The position numbers and the translations under genes were made by a program. From JBNKFV01 sp050289485 (GTDB lineage: Bacteria; Pseudomonadota; Gammaproteobacteria; Pseudomonadales; Cellvibrionaceae), in NCBI GenBank assembly GCA_050289485.1, contig JBNKFV010000016.1:29373-93372 (forward strand): a stretch of 64,000 nucleotides of DNA. Direction: 5' to 3'. Numbering within the stretch: position 1 is the stretch's first letter; every line of letters begins with the position of its first letter. Below, in pieces: positions 24,287 through 33,261 of this stretch. The notes below the pieces were generated by a model that ran no database searches, had not been told where the DNA came from, and saw only the letters and a program-made list of their open reading frames with translations.

Positions 24287-25816
24287 TTATCTGCTTTTTA
24301 CCTTATCACTTTTCATAAACAGCAATAGGGGTACTACAAACAAGGTGAGCCACATCATCATATGAAAATCTTGTAAGTAAGCCAGCGTTAAGGCTTGCTG
24401 GTTAACGGTGCCGTTAAGTGCTGCAAGTCCCGCTGAGCTGCCAAGATTATAAACCCCCTCCTCTACTGCCTTATTCAAGGCAAGATTAAAAGGCGTGATA
24501 TAGGGCGCGAAAGATGCGTGATTAGCTTGCGTTTCATGAGCCAGATTCGCCATCACCATCGAAATGCCAATACTACTGCCGATACTGCGTACCAGGTTAT
24601 TGAGTGAGGTACCTTCATTGCGAAAATGTTGAGCGAGGGTTGAAAAGGTAACGGTTGAAAGCGGTACAAAAATAAAGCCTAAACCCACTCCTTGGATAAA
24701 ACCGCTGGTTATGATCGGCTGTGGCCCCATATCGTTAGTAAAACGCGTCATCAACCAGAGTGAAAAGCTGGTAGTAAAAAGACCAAATAGAATCATGTGT
24801 CGAGCATCAATCATTTGTGAAAGGCGCCCTACAATCAGCATTGCTAACATGATTCCTACGCCCCTTGGTGCAAGAATAAAACCCACATCAATGACCGGAT
24901 AACCGCCCAGCTTTTGTAAATAGGGTGGCAACAAGGCGGCAGTGGCCAGCAGTATGATACCTACGACGAATGCGATAATCATACCAATACAAAAGTTGCG
25001 ATCAGCAAAAAGTTGAGGCTCCAAAAAAGGGTGTTTCATCGTAAAAATATGCACAATAAACAAATAAAGCGCTAATATGCTGAGTGCTAATTCAGCAACA
25101 ATTTCTGGATGATGAAACCAATTGAGCGATTCACCTCTATCGAGCATCATTTGCAATGAACCAATCGCAACACTCAAAAAAACAAAGCCCAATAAGTCAA
25201 AGCGACGAGATCGATTTGACTCGGTTTCTTTCACATAAAGCGTAATACCTAGCCACGCCAGCATACCCACCGGAATGTTGATATAAAACACCCAGCGCCA
25301 GGTGTAATATTCAGTTAACCAGCCGCCTAATGTGGGGCCCAGAATGGGCCCAACCATAACGCCCATCCCCCACATGGCCATGGCCGAACCATGCTTCTCT
25401 CTGGGGTAAGTATCCAGCATCACAGATTGTGATAGCGGTACGAGAGGCGCGCCAAAAACACCTTGTAGCATTCGAAATACAACGATTTGCTCTAGGTTTT
25501 GCGCTGCGCCACACAGCATCGAGGTTAACGTAAAACCAATAGTAGAGATAATAAAAAGTTTTTTTCGCCCAAAGCGCTCTGCGATAAAGCCTGTAAGGGG
25601 CATGGCAATAGCTGAGGCAACAATATACGACGTGAGCACCCAGGCTATTTGCTCCTGGCTGGCGCGCATGGAGCCTTGCATATGTGGCAGCGACACATTC
25701 GCAATGGTGGTATCGAGTGTGTACATCAGTGTAGCCAGCATTACCGAAACAGTAATCCACAAAGGGTTTGAGTCGTAAGATGCTGGCATGGAGGCCGTGT
25801 TATGGTTCGAAGACAT
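24287..25816 (-). CDS. DHA2-family MFS drug efflux permease (EmrB-like)
   Basis: 509 residues, 14 predicted membrane helices as in EmrB/QacA. Helix 1 carries LATLMYTLDTTIANVSLPHMQG, the family motif D1 for DHA2 transporters, followed by WVLTSYIVASAIAMPLTG and the motif A loop AERFGRKK. It works with the membrane-fusion protein encoded just upstream (10 bp gap) to export hydrophobic compounds through an outer-membrane channel not present here. Third gene of the marR-emrA-emrB operon. Confidence 0.9.
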   Translation of the reverse strand: MSSNHNTASMPASYDSNPLWITVSVMLATLMYTLDTTIANVSLPHMQGSMRASQEQIAWVLTSYIVASAIAMPLTGFIAERFGRKKLFIISTIGFTLTSMLCGAAQNLEQIVVFRMLQGVFGAPLVPLSQSVMLDTYPREKHGSAMAMWGMGVMVGPILGPTLGGWLTEYYTWRWVFYINIPVGMLAWLGITLYVKETESNRSRRFDLLGFVFLSVAIGSLQMMLDRGESLNWFHHPEIVAELALSILALYLFIVHIFTMKHPFLEPQLFADRNFCIGMIIAFVVGIILLATAALLPPYLQKLGGYPVIDVGFILAPRGVGIMLAMLIVGRLSQMIDARHMILFGLFTTSFSLWLMTRFTNDMGPQPIITSGFIQGVGLGFIFVPLSTVTFSTLAQHFRNEGTSLNNLVRSIGSSIGISMVMANLAHETQANHASFAPYITPFNLALNKAVEEGVYNLGSSAGLAALNGTVNQQALTLAYLQDFHMMMWLTLFVVPLLLFMKSDKVKSR

Positions 25817-25826
25817 AGGTAACTAC

Positions 25827-26900
25827 TTAGAAAGATAAACCCAAAAGGCTACGCTGGTAATGGGTATCAATAGATACCTCTGCACTTAAGCCAACGCGCA
25901 GTTGCGGTGCGTTATTTTGGGGTTCAATCGAAATTCTTACCGGTACACGTTGAGCAATTTTGACCCAGTTACCTGTAGCATTTTGCGGCGGTATAATGGA
26001 AAACTCTGCTCCAGTGGCTGGGCTCAAACTTTCCACCGTGCCTTTCCAGCTGAAATTGGGATAGGTATCAACGGTGATCTCCACCTGCTGGCCTTTTTCA
26101 ACATGGGTTAAATCGGTTTCAGGAAAATTGGCTTCGATCCACAAGTGATCACTGGTGACTAATACCATCGCCATTCTACCGACACTAAGATATTCCCCCA
26201 TCTTGGGTACTTGACTAACCACTCCGTCGCGGCGGGCTCGAACCGTAGTTCGCGCGAGGTCGAGTTCACGCTGCTGAAGCTCTGCCTCCACCGCTTGATA
26301 GCTGGGGTGAGATTCTATGGGGCGATCAACATCGCCGCCGAGTTTAGTGGCAAGGCTCGTTAATTCTTTTTGTAAAATGGTGATTTTCTCTTTTGCCAAC
26401 TGCGCACTTTCTTGCGCATGATCAACATTAGACGCTGAAGTAAAATGTTGATTGGCAAGGTTAAACTGACGTTTTTCCTCGCGTAATGCATAGTCATAAC
26501 GAGTTTTTGCACTGGCAATTTCGGCTTCTTTTTCGTGATAGCTGGCAATCGTGGCATTAAGGTCTGTAGCTACCTGCTGAAGCTGAGCCTTGGCTTTGGC
26601 AACTGAGACTTTAAAAGGCGCAGGGTCGATTTGAAACAATACGTCGCCGGCTTTTACGGCTTGGTTTTCAGCGACGGGAACATCGACAACCACACCAGAC
26701 ACTTCAACACTCACACCTATCTTATCGGCTTTAACATAAGCGTTTTCCGTTTCAACAAAGCGCCCGCCGTGTAAATAGATAGCCAATGCGATAATGCCAA
26801 TAATCAATGGCACCACAAATAAAAGCACCGTGCGTTTGGCTCTCACGGATGACATTTTGGTTGTGGGTTTAAGCATGGTTTCTAAATTGTTTGCGGTCAT
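25827..26900 (-). CDS. HlyD-family membrane fusion protein (EmrA-like)
   Basis: 357 residues. One N-terminal membrane helix (VLLFVVPLIIGIIALAIYL, residues ~28-46), a biotinyl-lipoyl half-motif (VSGVVVDVPVAENQAVKAGD), a long periplasmic coiled coil (~100-190), the second lipoyl half (RARRDGVVSQVPKMGEYL) and beta-barrel domains. It bridges the inner-membrane permease to the outer-membrane factor. The order marR-emrA-emrB matches E. coli emrRAB. Confidence 0.9.
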   Translation of the reverse strand: MTANNLETMLKPTTKMSSVRAKRTVLLFVVPLIIGIIALAIYLHGGRFVETENAYVKADKIGVSVEVSGVVVDVPVAENQAVKAGDVLFQIDPAPFKVSVAKAKAQLQQVATDLNATIASYHEKEAEIASAKTRYDYALREEKRQFNLANQHFTSASNVDHAQESAQLAKEKITILQKELTSLATKLGGDVDRPIESHPSYQAVEAELQQRELDLARTTVRARRDGVVSQVPKMGEYLSVGRMAMVLVTSDHLWIEANFPETDLTHVEKGQQVEITVDTYPNFSWKGTVESLSPATGAEFSIIPPQNATGNWVKIAQRVPVRISIEPQNNAPQLRVGLSAEVSIDTHYQRSLLGLSF

Positions 26901-26936
26901 AACTATTTACCATTGGGCAAGCTGATTGTGACAGCT

Positions 26937-27386
26937 TTATTTGGATGCAGCGACGTCAGTTGCCTTTTTCAGGTTTTCGCAAATTACGTTCATAGCGTGA
27001 TACAGGATATCTATCTCTTTATCTGATAACCCACTAAGGGCCGTGTCGCGCACTGATTCACCGAGCAATTTGATTTTGCTGATGTAGGGTTCTGCCTTAT
27101 CGGTGATATATAAGAGATAGGCTCGGCGATCGGTGGGGTCCTGACGACGCTCTACGAGGCCCTCCTCCACCAGTTGATCGATAGAGCGCGCGAGAGTCAT
27201 GGGTTGGATCTCCAGAATTTCAGCCAAGGCTACTTGTCGAATACCCGGGTGCCGGGTGACATGGATTAACGTTCGGCTTTGCGCGAGGGTTAGTGGCACC
27301 ACATCTAACTGCCGTTGAAAGTGCTGGCGCATCAATCTGGCGGTATCGGTGACCAGAAAGCCCAAGTTTTCTTTGGTACCTGTCAT
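26937..27386 (-). CDS. MarR-family repressor of the efflux operon (EmrR-like)
   Basis: 149 residues. Winged helix: RQVALAEILEIQPMTLARS (recognition helix) and the wing with RRQDPTDRRAYLLYIT, both standard MarR features. It is the first gene of the efflux operon, and a perfect inverted repeat lies 10 bp before its start, so autorepression relieved by drug binding is the expected mode; that is inferred from the family and the site. Confidence 0.9.
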   Translation of the reverse strand: MTGTKENLGFLVTDTARLMRQHFQRQLDVVPLTLAQSRTLIHVTRHPGIRQVALAEILEIQPMTLARSIDQLVEEGLVERRQDPTDRRAYLLYITDKAEPYISKIKLLGESVRDTALSGLSDKEIDILYHAMNVICENLKKATDVAASK

Positions 27387-27395
27387 TTTACTAAC

Positions 27396-27432
27396 CTATG
27401 CATATAGTAATCATTGCTTATTATATGCATAG
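27396..27432. promoter_or_regulatory. operator of the MarR/efflux operon
   Basis: CTATGCATATA (27396-27406) and TATATGCATAG (27422-27432) are perfect 11-bp inverted arms with a 15-bp spacer, ending 9 bp before the marR start codon on the minus strand. Each arm contains the palindrome TATGCATA. Position and symmetry fit autoregulation by the MarR protein. Confidence 0.75.
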
Positions 27433-27664
27433 CTTTTCAAATGTCAATTTACCCTTGAATTCCCAAAACATGCCCTCAGCTCTTTTAGGGAAAGGGTTAA
27501 CGGCTTTGGTGCCCATTATTTATCGATCTGATAGACAAAAATTAGTCGCTAAATACGCTGGTCTGAATGAAACTTTGATCCAACTCAGCTGACTGACCCT
27601 ATAACACACAGACAAATGCATTGTTGGCTAAATGCACAAATGCTTTGAACAAGGAGCCATAGTA

Positions 27665-28132
27665 ATGAGCACTATTGATATTGGAATTGATGCTGAAAGC
27701 CGCGAAAAAATTGCTGAAGGTCTAAAAAAGTTGCTCGCCGACTCATACACCCTGTACTTGCAAACGCACAACTTTCACTGGAACGTGACAGGCCCGCAGT
27801 TTCGTGAGCTGCATCTAATGTTCGAAGAGCATTACACGGAATTGGCGGTAGCCGTTGACGATATCGCTGAGCGTATTCGTACCTTGGATATACCGGCGCC
27901 TGGTACGTATAAGGCTTTTGTGGAGCTGAGTTCTATTGATGAAGTAGACGGTGTGCCATCGGCTACCAACATGGTTGAGATTCTGACACGTGGCCACGAA
28001 CAGGTGGTTAAAACCTGTCGCGAAGCCCTTGAACCTGCGCAAGCTGCTGGCGATGAGTCTTCTGCATCGCTGATTTCTGACCGTATGCGCATCCACGAAA
28101 AAACGGCCTGGATGCTCCGCGCTATGCAATAA
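27665..28132 (+). CDS. dps: Dps-family DNA-binding ferritin-like protein
   Basis: 155 residues from ATG 27665, with AAGGAG 8 nt upstream; the frame is open to 27632 but that start has no RBS. The ferroxidase motif is complete: LQTHNFHWNVTGPQF supplies the His/His pair and DDIAERIRTLD the acidic ligands of the dimer interface. Dps dodecamers store iron, consume peroxide and coat DNA in starvation and oxidative stress. The N-terminus is short and has few lysines, so DNA binding may be weak. Confidence 0.93.
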   Translation: MSTIDIGIDAESREKIAEGLKKLLADSYTLYLQTHNFHWNVTGPQFRELHLMFEEHYTELAVAVDDIAERIRTLDIPAPGTYKAFVELSSIDEVDGVPSATNMVEILTRGHEQVVKTCREALEPAQAAGDESSASLISDRMRIHEKTAWMLRAMQ

Positions 28133-28170
28133 GCCATTGGCATTTTGGTTGGCTGTAGATACCCTAGACC

Positions 28171-28197
28171 ATGCCCCATGTTGTGGGGCATTTTGTT
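28171..28197 (+). terminator. Rho-independent terminator of dps
   Basis: ATGCCCCA-TGTTG-TGGGGCAT followed by TTTGTT, 38 bp after the dps stop. Confidence 0.8.
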
Positions 28198-28228
28198 ATG
28201 ACAATACAACTGGGTTATTAGCCGCCAG

Positions 28229-29509
28229 ATGAAAATAGACAACCCCACACCGCTCTACCCTACCGCTACGGAACTCACATCCCTACGCCTTGGTGATTAC
28301 CCATCGTTAAATGCTTTTCTTGCTGAAGGCCCAGCCTGGCGCAACCAACACTGGCAATGGGGGCTCGATTTTCTGAAATATATTGGCCGCAATAAATCCG
28401 AACACACCTACGTGCGCTTTCGTAACGAAATGGAGCGTTTTTTGTTATGGGTATTCATCGTGAAGCAACAGCCCATGGATGAATTGCGAAAAACTGACAT
28501 TCTCGAATATGCCGACTTTTGCTGGAAACCACCGCTAAATTGGATTTCTCTGTCAAATCATGACCGTTTTGTGTGGGAAAACGGTGCCTATGCAGCCAAT
28601 AAAAAATGGCTGCCTTTTCGACTAACGCTCAACCGACAGCAACAAACAACACTGGATACCGGCGACACAAAAGCTGTTGAGGCAGAAAAGAAGAAATACC
28701 GCCCCTCGCAACAAACACTTCATGCGATGTTTACGGGGGTTATTGCTTTTTACAAATACCTAATGGGCGAAGAGATCTGCTACGGCAACCCTGCGCAAGT
28801 GGCTAAAAAAGACTGCCGCTATTTTATTGCCGATGCACAAGTGAAAGATGTGCGCCGTCTGACTGAAGAACAATGGAACTATGCACTGGAAACAGCCGAA
28901 AAAATGGCCGAACACGATGCTATTTACGAGCGTAATCTGTTTATTGTGGCGTCGCTGAAAACGCTGTTTTTACGTATTTCAGAGTTGTCTGAACGAACGC
29001 AGTGGTCACCGGCAATGAACCACTTCTGGCAGGACGATACAGGCAACTGGTGGCTTAAAATCTATGGCAAGGGGCGTAAACTGCGTGACGTTACCGTGCC
29101 GGACCAGTACTTGCCGTATCTGAAACGCTATCGCCAATTTAGAGGGCTGTCGGGTCTGCCTGGCACATCGGACTACTCACCTCTGGTTGAGAAAATCCGC
29201 GGCCAAGGAGGTATGACCAGTCGCCACCTGGCCCGACTGGTACAGGAGGTATTCAACCAGGCTTATGAAAACATGAAAGCCGAACGGGGCGAAGATGCAG
29301 CGGCAAAACTACGTGAAGCATCAACCCACTGGCTGCGCCATACGGGAGCCAGTATGGAAATTGAGCGTGGCCGAGCGCTCAAGGATGTATCGGAAGACTT
29401 GGGCCATGCCAGCATGGCAACTACCGACACGGTGTATGTACAAAGCGAAAACAAGAAACGTGCTGCCAGCGGTAAGACCCGATCAGTATCCAGTCCCAAC
29501 CGCCGCTAG
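28229..29509 (+). CDS. tyrosine recombinase / phage-type integrase
   Basis: 426 residues. An N-terminal SAM-like core-binding region (~45-180, with ERFLLWVFIVKQQPMDELRK) precedes the catalytic domain, where the residues are complete: R249 (LRISELSER), K281 (YGKGRKL), H367 and R370 (HWLRHTG), H393 (LGHAS) and nucleophile Y403 (TDTVYVQS). It is longer than XerC/D (about 300) because of an insertion near 100-160. No attachment site, excisionase or phage genes flank it; it sits alone between dps and the copper genes. It may be a domesticated solitary recombinase or the remnant of a lost element. Confidence 0.88.
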   Translation: MKIDNPTPLYPTATELTSLRLGDYPSLNAFLAEGPAWRNQHWQWGLDFLKYIGRNKSEHTYVRFRNEMERFLLWVFIVKQQPMDELRKTDILEYADFCWKPPLNWISLSNHDRFVWENGAYAANKKWLPFRLTLNRQQQTTLDTGDTKAVEAEKKKYRPSQQTLHAMFTGVIAFYKYLMGEEICYGNPAQVAKKDCRYFIADAQVKDVRRLTEEQWNYALETAEKMAEHDAIYERNLFIVASLKTLFLRISELSERTQWSPAMNHFWQDDTGNWWLKIYGKGRKLRDVTVPDQYLPYLKRYRQFRGLSGLPGTSDYSPLVEKIRGQGGMTSRHLARLVQEVFNQAYENMKAERGEDAAAKLREASTHWLRHTGASMEIERGRALKDVSEDLGHASMATTDTVYVQSENKKRAASGKTRSVSSPNRR

Positions 29510-29706
29510 TGGCTGGGGTAGAGTGATTAAAACTCAAAATGTGCTATAACAACAAACGTTAGTGTTTTGATTATGATGACGCGAGTGTTTATCTTCGGTA
29601 CCGCACGACATTTTATATAACTGGCGACCTTAAATTCGGCAGTATTGACGGCAAACGATGTGATTAAAACTGGCTTGCAACGATTTTTTCGCTAGAATGG
29701 GCTTCT

Positions 29707-30105
29707 ATGCAGCGTATGTATTTTTGGCGTAAAACTATCCTCCATTGTCTGTTGACACTTTGTCTGCTGCAAAGCGGAAGCGCCTTGGCACTTGCCATTT
29801 ACAGCAGTTGTGCAGGTGATGATAAGCCAGCTCATGCAGCAATGGATTCAAATACCCACGCCCATATGCATGGCATGACTACGACCGATTCCGTTTCACC
29901 TACCTCCCCAAGCAGTAACGACAATCAACATGGTTGCGACCCCGGTTGCGACTGCTGCAAAGTGCTCCACAATGTTGTACTCATTTCTCCACCTGCTGCT
30001 GGTATCAGCTTTGGTGATAGCCAATTCGATAAGATTAGAGTCATAGGTCACCCTCTGGCACTGTATGGCTCGTTCTTGCGGCCACCTACATCTTTCAGCC
30101 TCTAA
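29707..30105 (+). CDS. small exported His/Cys-rich protein upstream of copA
   Basis: 132 residues. N-terminal signal peptide (HCLLTLCLLQSGSALALA), then a His/Met-rich linker (THAHMHGMT), then a CDPGCDCCKVLHN cluster, and a short tail. This layout matches the DUF2946-like small proteins often found first in copper-resistance operons. Metal binding by the Cys/His cluster is a reasonable inference; function is not established. CopA follows 84 bp downstream. Confidence 0.7.
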   Translation: MQRMYFWRKTILHCLLTLCLLQSGSALALAIYSSCAGDDKPAHAAMDSNTHAHMHGMTTTDSVSPTSPSSNDNQHGCDPGCDCCKVLHNVVLISPPAAGISFGDSQFDKIRVIGHPLALYGSFLRPPTSFSL

Positions 30106-30189
30106 AATAGATTAGCTTTTAATTTTAATTTGTTGATTTAAATAGCTTTTTTGCTTTTTAGATTGCGGCCACATTAGAGGTGTATCACC

Positions 30190-32169
30190 ATGAGCGGTGA
30201 AAATAAAACTGTTACAACAATGCTTCGTCACACATTGCCAGCGGATCCGGCGCGGCGCCAATGGCTATGCGGTATGGGCAAAAGTGCAACGCTGGCTTCT
30301 GCGCTGCCGTTGCTCTCCGGCATTGGTAGCTCTCTGCTGAGTCAAAACACGTCTGCGACGGCCTCAGGTACGAGCGCACCGGAAGTACTGAAAGGTACCG
30401 AATTTCATCTCAATATCGGCTATCGAGATATTAATATATCTGGCAGCAAGCGCCGGGCGACCCTGATCAATGGATCACTCCCGGGCCCTACCCTGCATTG
30501 GAAAGAAGGTGATGAAGTCACCCTGCATGTAACCAACCATTTGGATACCGCCTCGTCGATTCACTGGCACGGCCTTATTTTGCCTACCGATATGGATGGC
30601 GTACCAGGCCTAAGTTTCGACGGCATTCCTCCAGGCGAAACATTTACCTATCGATTTACCGTTAGTCAAACCGGTACCTACTGGTATCACAGTCACTCAG
30701 GGTTTCAGGAGCAAACCGGGGTATACGGTTCGATCGTGATAGACGGTAAGTCTGACCCGGTAACGGCCGATGCAGACCATGTAATTGTACTCTCGGATTG
30801 GAGCGATCAAACACCTGAGAGTATTTATGCCACCCTGAAAAAAATGAGCCATTACTACAATCGGCAGGAACGCACCCTGCGCGATACCTTCAGGGATATC
30901 CAGGAAAAAGGCTTTGTGAGCATGTGGCGAGACCGCGCCATGTGGAACGACATGCGTATGTCGTCGACCGACATCTCTGACGTTACCGGTTATACCTATC
31001 ATTACCTGTTAAATGGTAAGCCCTCAACAGACACGTGGCGCACCACGTTTACGCCTGGGCAAACCCTGCGCCTGCGCTTTATCAACGCCGGCGCGATGAC
31101 GCTGTTTGATGTGCGTATTCCTGGCTTACCCATGACGGTAGTCGCTGCCGATGGTCAACCGGTGAAACCGGTTAGCGTTGACGAATTTCGTATAGGTACA
31201 GCAGAAACTTATGACGTACTGATTACCCCCACTGAAGCAGCCTATACCCTTTTTGCTCAATCAATCGATCGCAGTGGTTTTATCTGGGGAACGCTGGCTA
31301 GCCAGCCAAATGCAGCGGCAGAAGTGCCTGCAGTGGACCCGCCTCCGGTACTTGAACATGGCGATATGGGGATGGGGCATGGTGACCATAGCGCGCATGG
31401 CAGCAACTCGTCTGAGCATTCAGGTCACGACATGGGTGGCATGGAAGGCATGGATCACTCTGGTCATGATATGGGCGGTATGGCAGATATGGACGGTATG
31501 GACCATTCCAGCCATGACATGAGTGGAATGGGAGGCATGGATCACTCCGGTCACGACATGAGCAGTATGGAAAACATGGATCACTCTGGCCATGGCGCCA
31601 CTACACTGGACCTTGCAGGTATGGGCAGCACTGCCGCCATCGTGCACAAACCCAGTGAATTTGGCCCACAGGTAGACATGCGTTCAGAGGTGCCTGTGAG
31701 CGGCCTAGACGATCCCGGTATTGGATTACGGCATCACCAGCACCGCTTTGGGCGTAAAGTACTGAGCTATGCTGACCTGAAAAACTATTACCCCACGGGC
31801 GATAAACGTCAGCCAACACGTGAGATTCAGCTACACCTTACTGGCAATATGAGCCGCTATACTTGGTCGTTTGACGGTATCAAATACACTCAAGCAGAGC
31901 CGGTTAAATTAACCTACGGCGAACGTGTGAGAATTACGCTGGTGAACGACACCATGATGACTCACCCGATTCACCTGCACGGTTTATGGAGCGAGCTGGA
32001 AACTGGCGATCCTGATTTTATCCCCCGTAAACACACTATCCTGGTTCAACCAGGTAAGAAAATAAGCTATTTGGTTACCGCAGATGCAGAAGGCCGTTGG
32101 GCTTATCACTGCCATTTGCTTTATCACATGTCAGGCATGATGCGCGAAGTGCGCGTTGAGCGGGCCTGA
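30190..32169 (+). CDS. copA: copper resistance multicopper oxidase
   Basis: 659 residues. A twin-arginine export signal (RRQWLCGMGKSATL, residues 22-35) fits a cofactor-loaded periplasmic oxidase. Three cupredoxin domains hold the copper ligands: IHWHGLI and WYHSHSGF in the N-terminal domain, HPIHLHG and HCHLLYHMSGMM at the C-terminus. Between them a Met/His-rich stretch (about residues 395-480) repeats units like GMDHSGHDMGGM, as in CopA/PcoA. It oxidises Cu(I) and sequesters copper. RBS GAGG precedes ATG. copB follows 14 bp downstream. Confidence 0.95.
   Translation: MSGENKTVTTMLRHTLPADPARRQWLCGMGKSATLASALPLLSGIGSSLLSQNTSATASGTSAPEVLKGTEFHLNIGYRDINISGSKRRATLINGSLPGPTLHWKEGDEVTLHVTNHLDTASSIHWHGLILPTDMDGVPGLSFDGIPPGETFTYRFTVSQTGTYWYHSHSGFQEQTGVYGSIVIDGKSDPVTADADHVIVLSDWSDQTPESIYATLKKMSHYYNRQERTLRDTFRDIQEKGFVSMWRDRAMWNDMRMSSTDISDVTGYTYHYLLNGKPSTDTWRTTFTPGQTLRLRFINAGAMTLFDVRIPGLPMTVVAADGQPVKPVSVDEFRIGTAETYDVLITPTEAAYTLFAQSIDRSGFIWGTLASQPNAAAEVPAVDPPPVLEHGDMGMGHGDHSAHGSNSSEHSGHDMGGMEGMDHSGHDMGGMADMDGMDHSSHDMSGMGGMDHSGHDMSSMENMDHSGHGATTLDLAGMGSTAAIVHKPSEFGPQVDMRSEVPVSGLDDPGIGLRHHQHRFGRKVLSYADLKNYYPTGDKRQPTREIQLHLTGNMSRYTWSFDGIKYTQAEPVKLTYGERVRITLVNDTMMTHPIHLHGLWSELETGDPDFIPRKHTILVQPGKKISYLVTADAEGRWAYHCHLLYHMSGMMREVRVERA
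31411..31601 (+). repeat. tandem Met/His-rich coding repeats within copA
   Basis: Five to six imperfect units of about 36 bp encode (G/N)MDHSGHDMxxM variants. Each unit offers two His and two to three Met residues as soft copper ligands. Copy number is likely variable between strains. Confidence 0.8.
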
Positions 32170-32183
32170 GAGGAGATAAAGCA

Positions 32184-32975
32184 ATGAGACAGCGATATTC
32201 CCCTATTAGCACTTTCGTATCTGGAGTAACCGCCATGACAACGCAGAACGCTACACCTAAAACAACGGCCCCGCGCCTTTTGTCAGTGGTATTGGCTACC
32301 GCCACACTGACTGCCAGCCAACTGTGCGCGGCGGGCGGTAAAGATGACCCCATGCTTGCCTACTGGAAAGTGGACCGCTTGGAAAGGCAGTTTACCGATG
32401 ATGAAGACGCTACCCTGCTCGAAGGCAACGCCTGGCTTGGGCACGACTTGCAGAAAATCTGGCTGAATTATGATGTTGAAATTGTCGATAACCGTGTAGA
32501 AGAAGCCGAGCTGGAGTGGCTCTACCACCGAGCGATTAGCCCCTACTGGAACCTTCAGGCAGGTGTACGCCAAGTGTTACGCCCAGACCCAGTCGATTAT
32601 GGTTTTATGATCGGTGTTCAGGGCATTGCGCCCTACTTTATTGAAACCGATACGCATCTGGCGGTTATGGAAGACGACATCGTGCATTGGAGCCTTGAAG
32701 CCGAAAAAGAATGGATGATTACACAACAATGGATTGCGGTGACAGAATTTGGCTTTAATGTGTACGATCAAACCGATGAAGACAAGGAAATTGGTAGCGG
32801 CTTGTCTGATACCAGCGTATCGCTTCGCTTACATTATGCCATTCGCCCCGAGCTGGCCCCCTATATTGGGGTCAACTGGAATAATGTATGGGGCAGCCGT
32901 AAAGACCTTGCAAAAGAACATGGCGAGCCCACTGCACAGCACGCCTATACCCTAGGTATCCAGTTCTGGTTTTAA
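32184..32975 (+). CDS. copB: copper resistance outer-membrane protein
   Basis: 263 residues from ATG 32184, which has GGAGA 8 nt upstream (an in-frame ATG at 32235 would also leave a signal peptide, LLSVVLATATLTASQLCAA). The mature part is a predicted beta-barrel with the CopB/PcoB hallmarks: KVDRLERQF, a run of paired acidic strands, RQVLRPDPVDYGFMIGVQG, and the terminal aromatic residue (IQFWF) recognised by the Bam machinery. It lacks the long Met/His-rich N-terminal region of plasmid CopB proteins, which CopA here carries instead. Confidence 0.92.
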   Translation: MRQRYSPISTFVSGVTAMTTQNATPKTTAPRLLSVVLATATLTASQLCAAGGKDDPMLAYWKVDRLERQFTDDEDATLLEGNAWLGHDLQKIWLNYDVEIVDNRVEEAELEWLYHRAISPYWNLQAGVRQVLRPDPVDYGFMIGVQGIAPYFIETDTHLAVMEDDIVHWSLEAEKEWMITQQWIAVTEFGFNVYDQTDEDKEIGSGLSDTSVSLRLHYAIRPELAPYIGVNWNNVWGSRKDLAKEHGEPTAQHAYTLGIQFWF

Positions 32976-32992
32976 CTTGCGGCTAAGAAAAA

Positions 32993-33018
32993 GCACCGCC
33001 GCATAGGCGGTGCCTTTG
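32993..33018 (+). terminator. Rho-independent terminator of the cop operon
   Basis: GCACCGCC-GCATA-GGCGGTGC followed by CTTTGAT, 18 bp after copB. Confidence 0.75.
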
Positions 33019-33261
33019 ATATCTACGATTGCTTCCCCAGTAACTTTTTTCTCTTCTATTTCTTGTCCAAATTCCCCAAATCCAGTATTGGAATGCAGCG
33101 TTGCATTTTTACTATGCCGCATTTGCTTGCGGTAGCTAAATTTAACAGTCTAGTATTGAGATCGATGACGTAACAACAAATCATATGATTGATCGATCCG
33201 AAGGTTGGATTGTTTGCGCCATTGTCATATAGCTAATAAGAATAAAAAACGAGGGGACATT

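Noticed and set aside
31420..31647. antisense His/Val-rich frame over the copA repeats
   Set aside because: Complement of the Met/His coding repeats, no independent support.
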